From contig NZ_JACHNB010000001.1 of NCBI RefSeq assembly GCF_014205225.1, forward strand, positions 7,669,501 to 7,733,500: a DNA stretch of 64,000 bases, in the 5' to 3' direction. The stretch is from Actinoplanes octamycinicus (GTDB lineage Bacteria > Actinomycetota > Actinomycetes > Mycobacteriales > Micromonosporaceae). Numbering within the stretch: the first letter of the stretch is position 1; the number at the start of each line of letters is the position of its first letter. A program made the translations under genes and the position numbers. The notes beneath the pieces were generated by a model. That model worked only from the letters and a program-made list of their open reading frames with translations, had not been told where the DNA came from and did not search any database. Of this stretch, positions 1 through 10,147 are shown in pieces.

Positions 1-882
1 GTCGTGCTCTATCAGCGGGCGGCCACCCACCTGTCCGTGCTGCGCAGCCGCAACCCGGATCCGATCATGTTGGCCGAGCTGTCCCGCCTGGTGCTGGCCG
101 GCCGGGCGGCGGTGACCGGCCGCAGCGGCCGGGGCTTCTGGCGGCCGGTCGCCGACTTCGTGGTCTTCCGGTTCCCCGGCGCGCTGTACCGGACCCGCCG
201 ATGGTGGGGCACGCTCGCCGTGCTGCTGGTCGCCGCCTGCGCCGCGCTGATCTGGTACATGGCCGCCAACCCGGACGTGCTCGCCCTCTTCGCCAGCGAC
301 GCGGAGATCGACAAGGTGGTCGACCAGGACTTCGTCGGCTACTACAGCGAGTACCACGCGCAGAACTTCGCCTTGCAGGTGTGGACGAACAACGCCCTGC
401 TGACCGCGCAGTGCCTGGCCGCCGGGGTGCTCATCCTGCCGGTGTTCTACCTGCTCGCGACGAACCTGCTGAACACCGGCGTGGTCGGCGGGATGATGGT
501 CAGCCAGGACGCCGGCGACACCTTCCTGACCTATCTGGCGCCGCACGGCCTGCTGGAGATCACCTGCCTGTTCGTCGGCGCCGGGGTGGGCCTGCGGCTG
601 GGCTGGTCGTGGATCGCGCCGGGCCCGCTGCGCACCCGGCGCGAGTCGCTGGTCGCCTGGGCCCGGGAGGGCATGGTGGTCGCGGTCGGCCTGGTGCCAA
701 CGCTGGCGGTGGCCGGTGTCCTGGAGGCCTTCGTCACCCCGTCCGGGCTGCCGGCCCCGGTCCGGATCGGCATCGGCGCCCTGGTCTGGCTGACCTTCCT
801 GGGGTACGCCCTGGTGTGGGGCCGGATCGCGGACGAGAACCGGCCGGCCGGGCCGGACCGCGCCGACCTGCCGACCGCCTAG
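1..882 (+). CDS. SpoIIM-like integral membrane protein (5' truncated by window edge)
   Basis: The reading frame is open from the first base, so the true start lies outside the window; 292 residues from the first in-frame GTG are visible. A soluble helical N-terminal part (to about residue 68) precedes hydrophobic segments near 69-87, 133-155, 182-200, 224-243 and 254-273. The PHGLLEI motif near 180, followed by a glycine/alanine-rich helix, is typical of stage II sporulation protein M family proteins, which are common in non-sporulating actinobacteria. It converges on the DUF58/MoxR operon with a 4-base stop overlap. In actinobacteria these genes commonly sit next to each other, suggesting a shared envelope or differentiation role. 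The function is not established. Confidence 0.85.
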   Translation, partial: VVLYQRAATHLSVLRSRNPDPIMLAELSRLVLAGRAAVTGRSGRGFWRPVADFVVFRFPGALYRTRRWWGTLAVLLVAACAALIWYMAANPDVLALFASDAEIDKVVDQDFVGYYSEYHAQNFALQVWTNNALLTAQCLAAGVLILPVFYLLATNLLNTGVVGGMMVSQDAGDTFLTYLAPHGLLEITCLFVGAGVGLRLGWSWIAPGPLRTRRESLVAWAREGMVVAVGLVPTLAVAGVLEAFVTPSGLPAPVRIGIGALVWLTFLGYALVWGRIADENRPAGPDRADLPTA

Positions 883-2197
883 AGTCGCCCGGACGCCTTG
901 AGCAGCAGGTAGACGTCGGCGACCTGGCTGGCGAAGGTGTCCGCGTCGGCGTCCACCACGGTCGCCCCGGAGCGGGCCAGCACGTCCCGGACCCGGTCCC
1001 GCTCGTGCAGCACCCGCTCGGCGGCCGCCGCGGTGTGCACGTCCGCCGCCGTCACCGACTCGCTCGGGCCGAGCACGGCCAGCCTGGCGACCGCCGGGTC
1101 CCGGACGCCGGCCACGATCACCTTGTGCCGGGCGGCGAGCCGCGGCAGCACCGGCAGCAGGCCCTCGATCATCGGGGCGGTGTCCAGCGCCGTGAAGATC
1201 ACCACGAGGGAGCGTTTCCGGTCCCGGCGCAGCAGCTCCCGGGCGAGCAGCGCGAAGTCGCTCTCGGCCAGGGCCGGTTCGAGCGACGCCATCGCGTCGA
1301 TCAGCCGGGGCAGCTGGGTCCGGTGCCCGCCGCCCTCGACCCGGGTGCGCACCGCGCTGTCCAGGGCGATCAGGTCGACCCGGTCGTCGGCCCGGGCGGC
1401 CAGCACGGACAGCAGCAGCGCCGCGTCGATCGAGGCGTCCAGCCGGGGCGCGTCGCCGATCCGGACCGCCGAGGTGCGGCCGGTGTCCAGCACGCAGATC
1501 ACCCGGCGGTCGCGTTCCGGCCGCCAGGTGCGGACCACCACGTCGTGGTGCCGGGCGCTGGCCCGCCAGTCGATCGAGCGCACGTCGTCGCCGATCACGT
1601 ACTCCCGGAGCACGTCGAACTCGGTGCCGTGACCGCGGCCGCGGGTGACCACGGTCCCGTCCAGCACCCGGATCCGGGCGAGTTTCTCCGGCAGGATCCG
1701 CCGGGACGGGAAGCGCGGCAGCACCCGCAGCGTCCAGGCCGGCGTCATCGTGTCGTTCCACGCCCGCCGCCGCTGCCGGTAGGCGAGCCCGAGCGGCCCG
1801 TACGACCGCAGCGTCACCCGCACCGCCGGCCGGTCGCCGTGCCGGGTCGGGGTCAGCGTGGTGGTGAACGCGTGCTCGGCGCCCGGCGCCAGCTCGACCT
1901 GGTGGGCCTGCGACCCGGCGCCGGCCGACGGCACCCAGCTGTCCCGCAGCCCGAGCCGGATCGGCCGCGCCCCGGCGTTGGTGACGGTCAGCGTGGTGCT
2001 GGCCGAGTGGCCCAGCCACACCGTCCGGTCCCCGTCGCGGCGCAGCCGCACCCCGGCGAGCGAGCCGGCCACCGCCAGGTCGACCAGGGCGAGCGCCGCC
2101 GCGAGGGCCAGCACCCCGGCCACCACCAGCCACGGCGACGGCAGCAGCGCGGGCAGCGGCAGGCCGATCGCGAGCAGGACGGCGAAACGCCTGGTGA

Positions 2198-2201
<4 letters not shown>
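879..2201 (-). CDS. DUF58 domain-containing protein
   Basis: A 440-residue protein with two N-terminal membrane segments (about 5-42), an extracytoplasmic-like beta region, and then the DUF58 signature DDVRSIDWRASARH near 205-218. After that comes a von Willebrand A-like fold with a CVLDTGR start near 236. DUF58 proteins are regularly encoded beside MoxR AAA ATPases and are thought to be their partners or substrates in envelope or chaperone-like complexes. It is the last gene of a five-gene minus-strand operon. Its start overlaps the stop of moxR by 4 bases (translational coupling). Family assignment is firm; biochemical role is unknown. Confidence 0.92.
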
Positions 2202-3156
<955 letters not shown>

Positions 3157-3160
<4 letters not shown>

Positions 3161-4458
3161 GGCTGGTCTCCTTCAAATCCGGTGATCTCGCGTACCAGGT
3201 CCTGCACGGCGATCGCGGCGGCGATCAGCTCGTCGTCATCGTCCGGGTGGACCCCGGCGAGGATCTCCCGGACGTCGTCCGTCTCGTAGCCGGCGTGCTC
3301 GGCGATGTCGGTGATGGTGGCGTCCGGCGGCAGGCCGAGATGCTCGGTGAGGCGCCGCCGGGCCGCCGCGCGCAGCACGTCCAGCGACGCGGTGCGGGCG
3401 CGGGCCCGCTGGTAGAGCTGGGCGTGGCCGAGCATGGTCTCGTTGGCCGGGACCCGGGACGGCAGCGGCTCGGCGACCGGGGTGCCCAGCCGCCGGGCGG
3501 CGGCGACCGCCAGGGCCAGCAGCACCAGCGCGAGCAGCGCCAGGGTCGCCCAGAACGCCGGCGGGAAGGCCTCGGCGAGCGGGTTCGGCTCGTCCTGCTG
3601 CGCCTGGGTCGGCTCGTCGACCGGTTCGGTCTCGTCCGGCTGGTCCGTGTCGGTGGGCTGCGCGGTGCTCGTCGACCGGCGCGGCTCGGGCTTCTTGCTT
3701 TTCGGCGGCGGGCTGAACGCCGGCGGCACCTCGCGCTGATGCGCGTCCAGCCAGACCACCCGGGCGGTCTGCGCCAGCAGGCCGACGGCGAGCGCGTTGT
3801 TGCCGTGCTCGTCGATCCGGTCGTTGCGGAACGGGTCGGCGGCGCCGACGAAGGTGACCGTGACGCCGCCGGTGATCACCGTCATCAGCGAGTCGTCGTA
3901 GCAGTTCGACGCGGTCTCCGGGGCGAAGCGCAGGTTGTGCACGGCGGCCGGACCGGCCGCGGTGGCGACCGGGTCGGTGCAGCCGGGCTCGGTGACCGCG
4001 GTGGTCCAGCGGCTGCCGGAGACCGCGACCGGCCAGTTGCTCGACCGCAGCGCCGCCGCCGGCGGGGCGGCCACCACGACCCGGGTGCCGGGCGGCAGGT
4101 CGCCGAAGTCGCTGACCTTGCCCAGGTCGACCAGCCCGGGGGTGCTGAGGAACAGGGTGGCGCCGTCCCGGGAACTCCACAGCTCGCGCAGCGCCTCGGT
4201 GCTGGTGGTCTCCCGGACGACCGTCACGCCGCGCTCGCGCAACCGGCCGGCGAGCACGGCGGAGCCGATCCCCTCGCCGCTGATCGGCGACAGGTAGGCG
4301 GCGTCCTCCGGGTCGGGCTGCTCGATGGCGTGCGCGATCAGCGTGCCGGTGAGCAGGGTGAACAGCACCAGGAACGGGATCGCGACGCGCAGCCAGCGCC
4401 GGTCGCGCTGCGGTTTCGGCACGACCTCCGGGCGCACGTCGCCGGCGGTGGCGGTCAT
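3157..4458 (-). CDS. DUF4350 domain-containing membrane protein
   Basis: A 433-residue protein with one N-terminal membrane helix (about 24-43) and another near 302-325. Between them lies a large extracytoplasmic domain containing the DUF4350 core, whose fold resembles a degenerate glutamine amidotransferase. A proline/threonine/acidic linker rich in PTDTDQPDETEPVDEP lies before the second helix. The cytoplasmic C-terminus is helical. The gene belongs to the DUF58/MoxR operon and overlaps both neighbours by 4 bases. Role unknown; the conserved neighbourhood implies one complex. Confidence 0.88.
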
Positions 4459-5111
4459 CGCTGCCCTCCCGGCGGTGAGGTGAGGGCGGCGCGGACCTCG
4501 GCGGTCAGCGCACGCATCCGGTCGTCGTGGTCACGGCGCGCGTCGCGGCGGCCGTACCAGATCTCCGAGAAGATCTCGGTGGCGCCGCCGAGCGGCGGCC
4601 CGATCACCGGCCGGTTGCCGGCCGCGGCCGTGGTCAGCTCCAGCGCGGTGGTGCCCGGCTGCGGAGTGATCACCCCGGCCCGGGTCAGGTCGGTGACGGT
4701 CTCCCGCAGCCGCTCCCGGATCGCCTCGGCGTAGCGCCCCTCGGCCGCCAGCCGGTCGGCCAGCGACAGGCCGCCGACCGGGGCCGGGGCGGGCGCCTCG
4801 GCCTCCTCGTCGACCGGCTCGGCGACCGCCGGCGCCGGTTTCGCCTTGACCTTCGGTTTCTCCTTGCGGCGCCGGCGCCACCTGGGCAGCTGCCACTTGG
4901 GCAGTTTCCATCTCGGCAGCCGCCATCTCGGCAGCCGGAAGCGGGGGCGCCGGAGGGCGCGCAGGCGGGGCATCCGCCGCGGGATCCAGCGCGGGAAGAA
5001 ATACCACAGCAGGGCGATCAGGCTGGTCAGTGCGATCAGGATGAGCAGCACGGTGGGTGCCGACACCCGGTCGAACAGCCGCCCGAGGAACTCGTCGTAG
5101 TCCCGGATCAT
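4455..5111 (-). CDS. DUF4129 domain-containing protein with basic LPRW repeats
   Basis: A 218-residue protein with one membrane helix (about 19-39). A very basic juxtamembrane stretch follows (about 41-92) with several near-identical five-residue units of the LPRW type (residues 59-78), then a PAPAVAEPVDEEAEAPAPAP linker. The C-terminal DUF4129 domain starts near LADRLAAEGRYAEAIRERLRE (about 122). DUF4129 domains are typical members of MoxR/DUF58/DUF4350 operons. Overlaps of 4 bases on each side tie it to the operon. The basic repeat is unusual and may bind phospholipid head groups or wall polymers (inference). Confidence 0.85.
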   Translation of the reverse strand: MIRDYDEFLGRLFDRVSAPTVLLILIALTSLIALLWYFFPRWIPRRMPRLRALRRPRFRLPRWRLPRWKLPKWQLPRWRRRRKEKPKVKAKPAPAVAEPVDEEAEAPAPAPVGGLSLADRLAAEGRYAEAIRERLRETVTDLTRAGVITPQPGTTALELTTAAAGNRPVIGPPLGGATEIFSEIWYGRRDARRDHDDRMRALTAEVRAALTSPPGGQR

Positions 5112-5965
5112 CGGGCGACCACCAGCGTCGCCGCCTCGTCCTCGCCGCGCGACCGGCTGCGGTTCAGCGCGATGTCCAGGCCCTCGGTCCGGATCCGCGC
5201 CTCGACCAGCAGCACCGCGTCCAGGCAGGCCAGCGCCGCGTAGGCCACCGTGTTGGCCAGGGTCCAGGCGAAGGTCGCGGCCCAGCCCAGCCAGGACGGC
5301 CGGGAGAAACCGAGGATCAGGCCGGCCACCGCCATCCAGCCGACCCCGAGCGCGAACCGGATGCCCAGCCAGACCAGGAAACCGAGGATCCGGATCCGGG
5401 CCACCCGCAGGCCGCGCCCGGACAGCCGCGCCGACCGGATCAGCGCGGTCACCGGGTTACCCACCCGGTCCATCGTCAGGATCACGGTGGCCAGGCCGAA
5501 CAGACCATAGAGAAGCACAAAGCCGACCAGGCCCGCGTACGCCGCCGGCCAGGCCACCGCGGTCAGCAGCACCGCGATCAGCAGCGCGCGTCCCGGCCGG
5601 CTGCGGCGCAGCACCTCCCGGTGCGACATCACGCGGCCCAGCAGCGCCGGCCCGGCGGCCGCCCCGGCGAACGCGCCGAGCAGAGCGATGATGCCGACCT
5701 CCAGGGCCAGGCCGGTCGCGATGCTCGGCCACCACACGTCGAAGTCGGCCTGGGTCCAGTCGTAGACGGCGGGGAGGTCCTCAGCCGCACCGACAAGGGT
5801 CAGCAACCACTGCTCGCCCGCCGCCAGGATCGCCGCAGCGACCAGCAGCGGCAGCGCCCGCTGCCGCAACAAAGCGACCGCGCCGTCCAGCGACTCCCCC
5901 GTGGTCGTCGCCCGTAACGGCAGGATCGCCGGTATCCGGCGCGATCCCGCCGCCTCTCCCCGCAT
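5108..5965 (-). CDS. multi-pass membrane protein, first gene of the MoxR operon
   Basis: About 285 residues with at least five hydrophobic segments (for example LPLLVAAAILAAG, GLALEVGIIALLGAFAGAA, LLIAVLLTAVAWPAAYAGL, a later IRILGFLVWLGIRFALGV, and a C-terminal pair). No catalytic motif is visible. The start chosen is the ATG at 5965. An upstream in-frame ATG at 6016 would add 17 residues of non-conserved look, and 5965 gives a cleaner membrane-protein N-terminus. The gene leads the minus-strand operon and is divergent from the TPR gene. Unrecognised family; probably a membrane partner of the MoxR system by context. Confidence 0.75.
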   Translation of the reverse strand: MRGEAAGSRRIPAILPLRATTTGESLDGAVALLRQRALPLLVAAAILAAGEQWLLTLVGAAEDLPAVYDWTQADFDVWWPSIATGLALEVGIIALLGAFAGAAAGPALLGRVMSHREVLRRSRPGRALLIAVLLTAVAWPAAYAGLVGFVLLYGLFGLATVILTMDRVGNPVTALIRSARLSGRGLRVARIRILGFLVWLGIRFALGVGWMAVAGLILGFSRPSWLGWAATFAWTLANTVAYAALACLDAVLLVEARIRTEGLDIALNRSRSRGEDEAATLVVAR

Positions 5966-6054
5966 GGCGGGCAGATTAGCCGACCGGTACGACAAGCCGC
6001 CGCCCGGTGTGAGCAAACCTGTCGACGTCCGGTGCGGCCCGATCCCCTACCGTG

Positions 6055-6942
6055 ATGCCCATGATCAACGAGCCGGTGCCGCCGGGCGACCGCGCCGACT
6101 GGCTGGCCGGCCAGGGGCGGGTGGACGAGGCCGCCGCCGTCCTGCGGCAGTGGTTCCGCGACAGCGCGGACATCGAGCCGCTGCGTCAGCTGGACGCCCT
6201 GCTGGAGGAGCACGGACGCCTGCACGAGACGGAGCCGGACTGGCGGGCGGCCGTCGCGGCCGGCCTGCCCCGCGCCCGCATCGGTCTGGCCCACCTGCTG
6301 GAGGATCTCGGCCGGCTCGACGAGGCCCTCGCCGAGTGGCAGGCCCTGGTCCGGGACGGCGACCGGACCGCCCGGCGCTCGGTCGGCGAGATGCTGCGCA
6401 AGCTGGGCCGGCTGGACGAGGCGATCGCCAACCACCGGGCGATGGTCGCGGACGGCGACGCGGCCGCCGGGAGCGCTCTGGCCCGGATGTACCGCCAGGC
6501 GAACCGGCCGGAGGAGGCGATCCGCGCCTACCGCGCCGCGATCGCCGAGGGCGGCGCGCGGCGCTGGCCGCTGGGCGAGCTCTACGACAAGCTGGGCCGG
6601 CCGGACGAGGCGATCACGGCCTACCGGGATGCGCTGGTGGCTGGGGAGGACACCGCCCGCCCTCGGCTCTTCCGGTCGCTGGCGGCGGCGGGCCGGTTCG
6701 CCGAGGCGACCGAGGTGATCCAGGCCTCCGGTCGCGGCCCCTACCTCCAGCTCGGCTGGCTGCTCGCCGAGCAGCGGCGCTTCGACGACCTGGACGCCGA
6801 AGCGATCCGCCTGACGGAACGCGACAACCTGCTCGGCCTGGCCCACCTGATCACCGGCGCCCAGCGCAACCCGAACTACCACGACGACTGCCCGCCCGAC
6901 TGCCAGGCCCGCGCCAAGGCCGTCCCCGACCTGCCGGAATGA
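6055..6942 (+). CDS. tetratricopeptide-repeat protein
   Basis: About 295 residues, soluble, built from repeated helical pairs with the pattern G-R-L/P-D-E-A-I/L: GRLDEALAEW, GRLDEAIANH, NRPEEAIRAY, GRPDEAITAY and GRFAEATEVI. This is characteristic of TPR or Sel1-like scaffolds. No signal peptide or catalytic motif is seen. GTG 6052, ATG 6055 and ATG 6061 are alternative starts in the same frame; none has a strong Shine-Dalgarno. It is a monocistronic gene divergent from the MoxR operon. Protein-protein interaction is expected, but the partner is unknown. Confidence 0.85.
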   Translation: MPMINEPVPPGDRADWLAGQGRVDEAAAVLRQWFRDSADIEPLRQLDALLEEHGRLHETEPDWRAAVAAGLPRARIGLAHLLEDLGRLDEALAEWQALVRDGDRTARRSVGEMLRKLGRLDEAIANHRAMVADGDAAAGSALARMYRQANRPEEAIRAYRAAIAEGGARRWPLGELYDKLGRPDEAITAYRDALVAGEDTARPRLFRSLAAAGRFAEATEVIQASGRGPYLQLGWLLAEQRRFDDLDAEAIRLTERDNLLGLAHLITGAQRNPNYHDDCPPDCQARAKAVPDLPE

Positions 6943-6960
6943 CCGGGCGGGGCGCCGAGA

Positions 6961-7425
6961 TCAGTAGCCGGGCTCGTCGCGGGCCGCGGCCTGAGCCGGC
7001 GTGTCGTAGTAACCCGGGCGGGCGACCAGCACCGACGCGAACCGCTCGTCGTCGAGGCTGAGCGCGAGCAGCAGCTCCGGAGCGACGAAACCGCAGGCCT
7101 CGTCGTCCTCGTCGACGCGTGTGTGCCGGCGCAACCCGGCCACCACGCGCTCCGCCGACTCCCCGAAGACCGCTACGTCGCGGAACCGGACGACGACCCC
7201 GGCGTCCTCGTCCGGGCGGAACAGCTCGATGGCGTTCACCCGCTGCGCGGTCGGGCCGGCCACCCCGAAGCCGACGCTGATCCGCAGGCCGGTGGGCAGG
7301 TCGACGGCGAGTTCGCCGCCCGGGGCGAGTGGCCCGAGCGACGCCAGCGCCGCCCGGGCCTCGCCGGCGGTCATGCCGAGGCGGACCGGGCCGGCTCCGT
7401 GCGGCGGGTCGAGGACGATCTCCAT
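6961..7425 (-). CDS. conserved hypothetical protein
   Basis: A 154-residue soluble protein starting MEIVLDPPHGAGPVRLGMT. The opening reads like small beta-rich proteins in which a short hydrophobic strand precedes a G-M-T turn and a helix (AGEARAALASLG). Acidic residues are abundant in the second half. No domain is recognised. The longer open frame upstream is the antisense shadow of the MMPL gene, so the ATG at 7425 is chosen. It lies 3' of the MMPL transporter and overlaps its last 55 bases on the same strand, so the two may be co-transcribed. Confidence 0.7.
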   Translation of the reverse strand: MEIVLDPPHGAGPVRLGMTAGEARAALASLGPLAPGGELAVDLPTGLRISVGFGVAGPTAQRVNAIELFRPDEDAGVVVRFRDVAVFGESAERVVAGLRRHTRVDEDDEACGFVAPELLLALSLDDERFASVLVARPGYYDTPAQAAARDEPGY

Positions 7426-9422
7426 CCGGAGATGATGGCACCGGGACCGGTGCGGCGGCTGAGCAGGATCACCAGGGCCGGCATCAGCACCGTGCGGACC
7501 ACGAAGGTGTCCAGCAGGATGCCGGTCGCCACGGCCAGGCCGAGCTGGGTGAGGGCGACCAGCGGCAGCGCGGCCAGCACCAGGAAGGTCGCGGCGAGCA
7601 CCACCCCGGCGCTGGTCACCACGCCGCCGGTGGCGCCGGTCGCCCGGCGCATCGCGGTCACCGGGTCGTGCGTCCGGGCCTCCTCGCGGTAGCGGCTGAG
7701 CACGAAGATGCTGTAGTCGACGCCGACGGCGAGGACGAAGACCAGCGCGAACAGCGGGATGCGGGCGTCCAGGCCGGCGAAGCCGAACGCGTACCGGCCG
7801 GCCGCGACCGTGACGCCGGCCGCCGCGACCGCGGTGAGCAGCACGGCGGCCAGCAGCGCGGCGGCCAGCCGGACGCGGCGCAGCAGCCCGCACAGCACCA
7901 CCGCGATCACTGCCAGGATCGCGGTGCCGGCCCGGAGCAGGTCCCGTTCGGCGGCCGTCCCGCTGTCCAGGGTCTCGGCGGCCGGGCCGCCGAGCAGGGC
8001 GCCGGCGCCGACGCTCGCGGTGAGCGCCCGGCGCAGCTGGGCCACGGTGTCCTGGGCGGCGCGGCTGAACGGCAACGCGGCCACCCGTACCTCGAAGACC
8101 GTCCAGCCGGGCCGGTCACCGGTGTGCTCGACGGCCCGCACCCCGGGCTGGCCGGCCAGGACGGCGCGGGCCCGCTCCGCGACGGCCGGTTCGGCGAGCA
8201 TGACCAAGGGGTCCAGGTGCTCGGTGGGAAAGTGCGCGGCCACCGTGCGCAGCCCGGTGACCGACTCCGGCGGGGTGCGGAACTGCTCGATCGGGTCCAG
8301 GCCCCAGCGCAGCGCGCCGACCCCCTGGCCGAGGCTGAGCAGCAGCAGCGCGCTGACCACGGCGGCCCGGACCGGCCGGGCGGCGACCGCGCCGGAGATC
8401 CGGTCCCAGAGCGGGGTGGCCGGCGCGGCGGCGCCCGGGCGCGGGATGCGTGGCCAGAAGATCCAGCGTCCGCAGAGGACCAGCAGCGCCGGCAGGACGG
8501 TGAGCATGACCAGCGCGGTCGCCGCGACGGCCAGGGCCAGGGTGGGTCCGAGGGCACGGGTCTCCGGCACCGCGGTCAGCAGCAGGCACAGGACGCCGCC
8601 GATCACCGTTCCGGCGGCCGCCGCCACGGTGCCGGCGGTGCGGCGCAGGGCCCGGCCCATCGCGCGGTACCGGTCGGCGTCCCGGACCAGCTCCTCCCGG
8701 TACCGGGCGACCAGCAGCAGGGCGTAGTCGGTGCCGACCCCGAAGACCAGCACCGTGAGGATCTTGCCGGTCAGCCCGGAGTACTCGCCGCCCACCGCGC
8801 CGAACCAGCTGACCAGCGCCTGCGCCACGACCAGCGCGGTGCCGACGGCGAGCAGCGGGAGCAGCCACAGCACCGGGCTGCGGTAGGTGAGCAGCAGCAG
8901 CGCCACCACCACGAGCAGGGTGCCGATCAGCAGCGTGGCGTCCGTCCCGGCCTCCACGTCGTCGGCGTCCATGTCCAGCGCGGCCGGGCCGGTGACCTGC
9001 GCAGTCGCGCCGGCCGGTGGCCTGGCCGCCGCCGCCCGGACCGCCGGCACCAGGTGTTCCGCGTCGGGGTGGGCGACCGGCAGCAGCGCGGCCGTCCCGT
9101 CGGCCGCCGCGACGATCGCACCGGCCCGGTACGGCGTGCGCCCCAGCTCCCGCCGCACCCCCGCCAGCCAGTCCCGGTCCGCCCCGGTCAGCCCGCCGGC
9201 CCGGGCGAGGACCAGCACCGCGCTGTCGTCGTGGTCCCCGCCGTCCGCGTCGAGCACCGCCCGGACCCGGGTGCTGTCCGCGCCGCCCGGCAGCTCGATG
9301 GTCGCCGTGCCGGTCTCCCGGTCGGCCATCCGCTGGGCGGCCGGCCACAGCGCCACCACCGCCGTCAGCCAGAGCGCCAGCACCGTCCAGAGTCGTACCC
9401 GTGGTCTCGCCAGGAATCTCAT
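7371..9422 (-). CDS. MMPL family (RND-type) transporter
   Basis: A 683-residue membrane protein with the two-half MMPL layout. A first helix lies near 10-28, a large extracytoplasmic loop follows, then five clustered helices (about 180-330) including FGVGTDYALLLVARYREE. A second loop and a second helix cluster (about 500-650) contain AVGVDYSIFVLSRYREE. The GVGTDY/AVGVDY motifs are the intramembrane Asp-Tyr pairs typical of proton-coupled MMPL proteins, which export lipids, siderophores or drugs. No biosynthetic gene lies beside it, so the cargo is unknown. A two-component system lies immediately upstream on the same strand. Confidence 0.92.
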   Translation of the reverse strand: MRFLARPRVRLWTVLALWLTAVVALWPAAQRMADRETGTATIELPGGADSTRVRAVLDADGGDHDDSAVLVLARAGGLTGADRDWLAGVRRELGRTPYRAGAIVAAADGTAALLPVAHPDAEHLVPAVRAAAARPPAGATAQVTGPAALDMDADDVEAGTDATLLIGTLLVVVALLLLTYRSPVLWLLPLLAVGTALVVAQALVSWFGAVGGEYSGLTGKILTVLVFGVGTDYALLLVARYREELVRDADRYRAMGRALRRTAGTVAAAAGTVIGGVLCLLLTAVPETRALGPTLALAVAATALVMLTVLPALLVLCGRWIFWPRIPRPGAAAPATPLWDRISGAVAARPVRAAVVSALLLLSLGQGVGALRWGLDPIEQFRTPPESVTGLRTVAAHFPTEHLDPLVMLAEPAVAERARAVLAGQPGVRAVEHTGDRPGWTVFEVRVAALPFSRAAQDTVAQLRRALTASVGAGALLGGPAAETLDSGTAAERDLLRAGTAILAVIAVVLCGLLRRVRLAAALLAAVLLTAVAAAGVTVAAGRYAFGFAGLDARIPLFALVFVLAVGVDYSIFVLSRYREEARTHDPVTAMRRATGATGGVVTSAGVVLAATFLVLAALPLVALTQLGLAVATGILLDTFVVRTVLMPALVILLSRRTGPGAIISGWRSSSTRRTEPARSASA

Positions 9423-9458
9423 GCCGGCTGACGCTAGGCACGCTGAGCTGGGAAGCCC

Positions 9459-10145
9459 TCACCCGGCGGAACGGTCTTCGGACTCCTCCGCGGGGACTAC
9501 CCCGTGCTGGTAGGCGAAGACCACGGCCTGCACCCGGTCGCGCAGCCCGAGCTTGGCCAGCAGCGCGCCGACGTGCGTCTTCACGGTGTTCTCGCTGACC
9601 ACCAGGGTGCCGGCGATCTCGGCGTTGCTCAGCCCGCGGGCCACCAGCTCCAGGACCTGCCGTTCGCGGGCGCTGAGCCCGCCCAGCCCGGGCGGCACGG
9701 CGGGCCGCCGGCCGCGCCCGGCGGTCCGGACGAACTCGGTGACCAGCCGATGGGTGGCCGCCGGGGAGAGCAGCGACCGGCCGGCCGCCACCTCGCGCAC
9801 CGCCCGGATCAGGTCGCCGCGCGGCGCGTCCTTGAGCAGGAACCCGCTGGCCCCGGCCCGGAGGCTGTCGAAGACGTACTCGTCCAGGTCGAACGTGGTC
9901 AGGATGATCACCTTGGTGGCCGGTGACCGGCGCAGCACCTCGGCGGTGGCGGCGACCCCGTCCAGCACCGGCATCCGGACGTCCATCAGCACCACGTCCG
10001 GGCCGTGCCGCCCGGCCAGGTCGGCCGCCGCCCGGCCGTCACCGGCCTCGTCGACCACCACGAAGTCGTCCTGCGACTCGAGGATCAACCGCATCCCGGT
10101 ACGGACCAGCTCCTCGTCGTCGACCACGAGCACCCGGATCGGCAC
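9459..10145 (-). CDS. NarL/LuxR-type response regulator
   Basis: A 228-residue regulator. The receiver domain starts at IRVLVVDDEE (acidic pocket DDE) and has the phosphoacceptor Asp in VVLMDVRMP (about 53), the Thr in IILTTFD and the Lys in FLLKDAP. A C-terminal LuxR helix-turn-helix follows (LSARERQVLELVARGLSNAEIA, then VKTHV). The GTG at 10145 is the start. The much longer open frame upstream is antisense shadow. It lies 2 bases after its histidine kinase stop, forming one operon. The target may be the adjacent MMPL gene, which begins 37 bases downstream on the same strand (inference). Confidence 0.93.
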   Translation of the reverse strand: MPIRVLVVDDEELVRTGMRLILESQDDFVVVDEAGDGRAAADLAGRHGPDVVLMDVRMPVLDGVAATAEVLRRSPATKVIILTTFDLDEYVFDSLRAGASGFLLKDAPRGDLIRAVREVAAGRSLLSPAATHRLVTEFVRTAGRGRRPAVPPGLGGLSARERQVLELVARGLSNAEIAGTLVVSENTVKTHVGALLAKLGLRDRVQAVVFAYQHGVVPAEESEDRSAG

Positions 10146-10147
10146 GG

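Noticed and set aside
7329..9431. 700-residue plus-strand open frame opposite the MMPL gene
   Set aside because: Antisense shadow; Gln/Arg/Gly-rich text without any recognisable structure.
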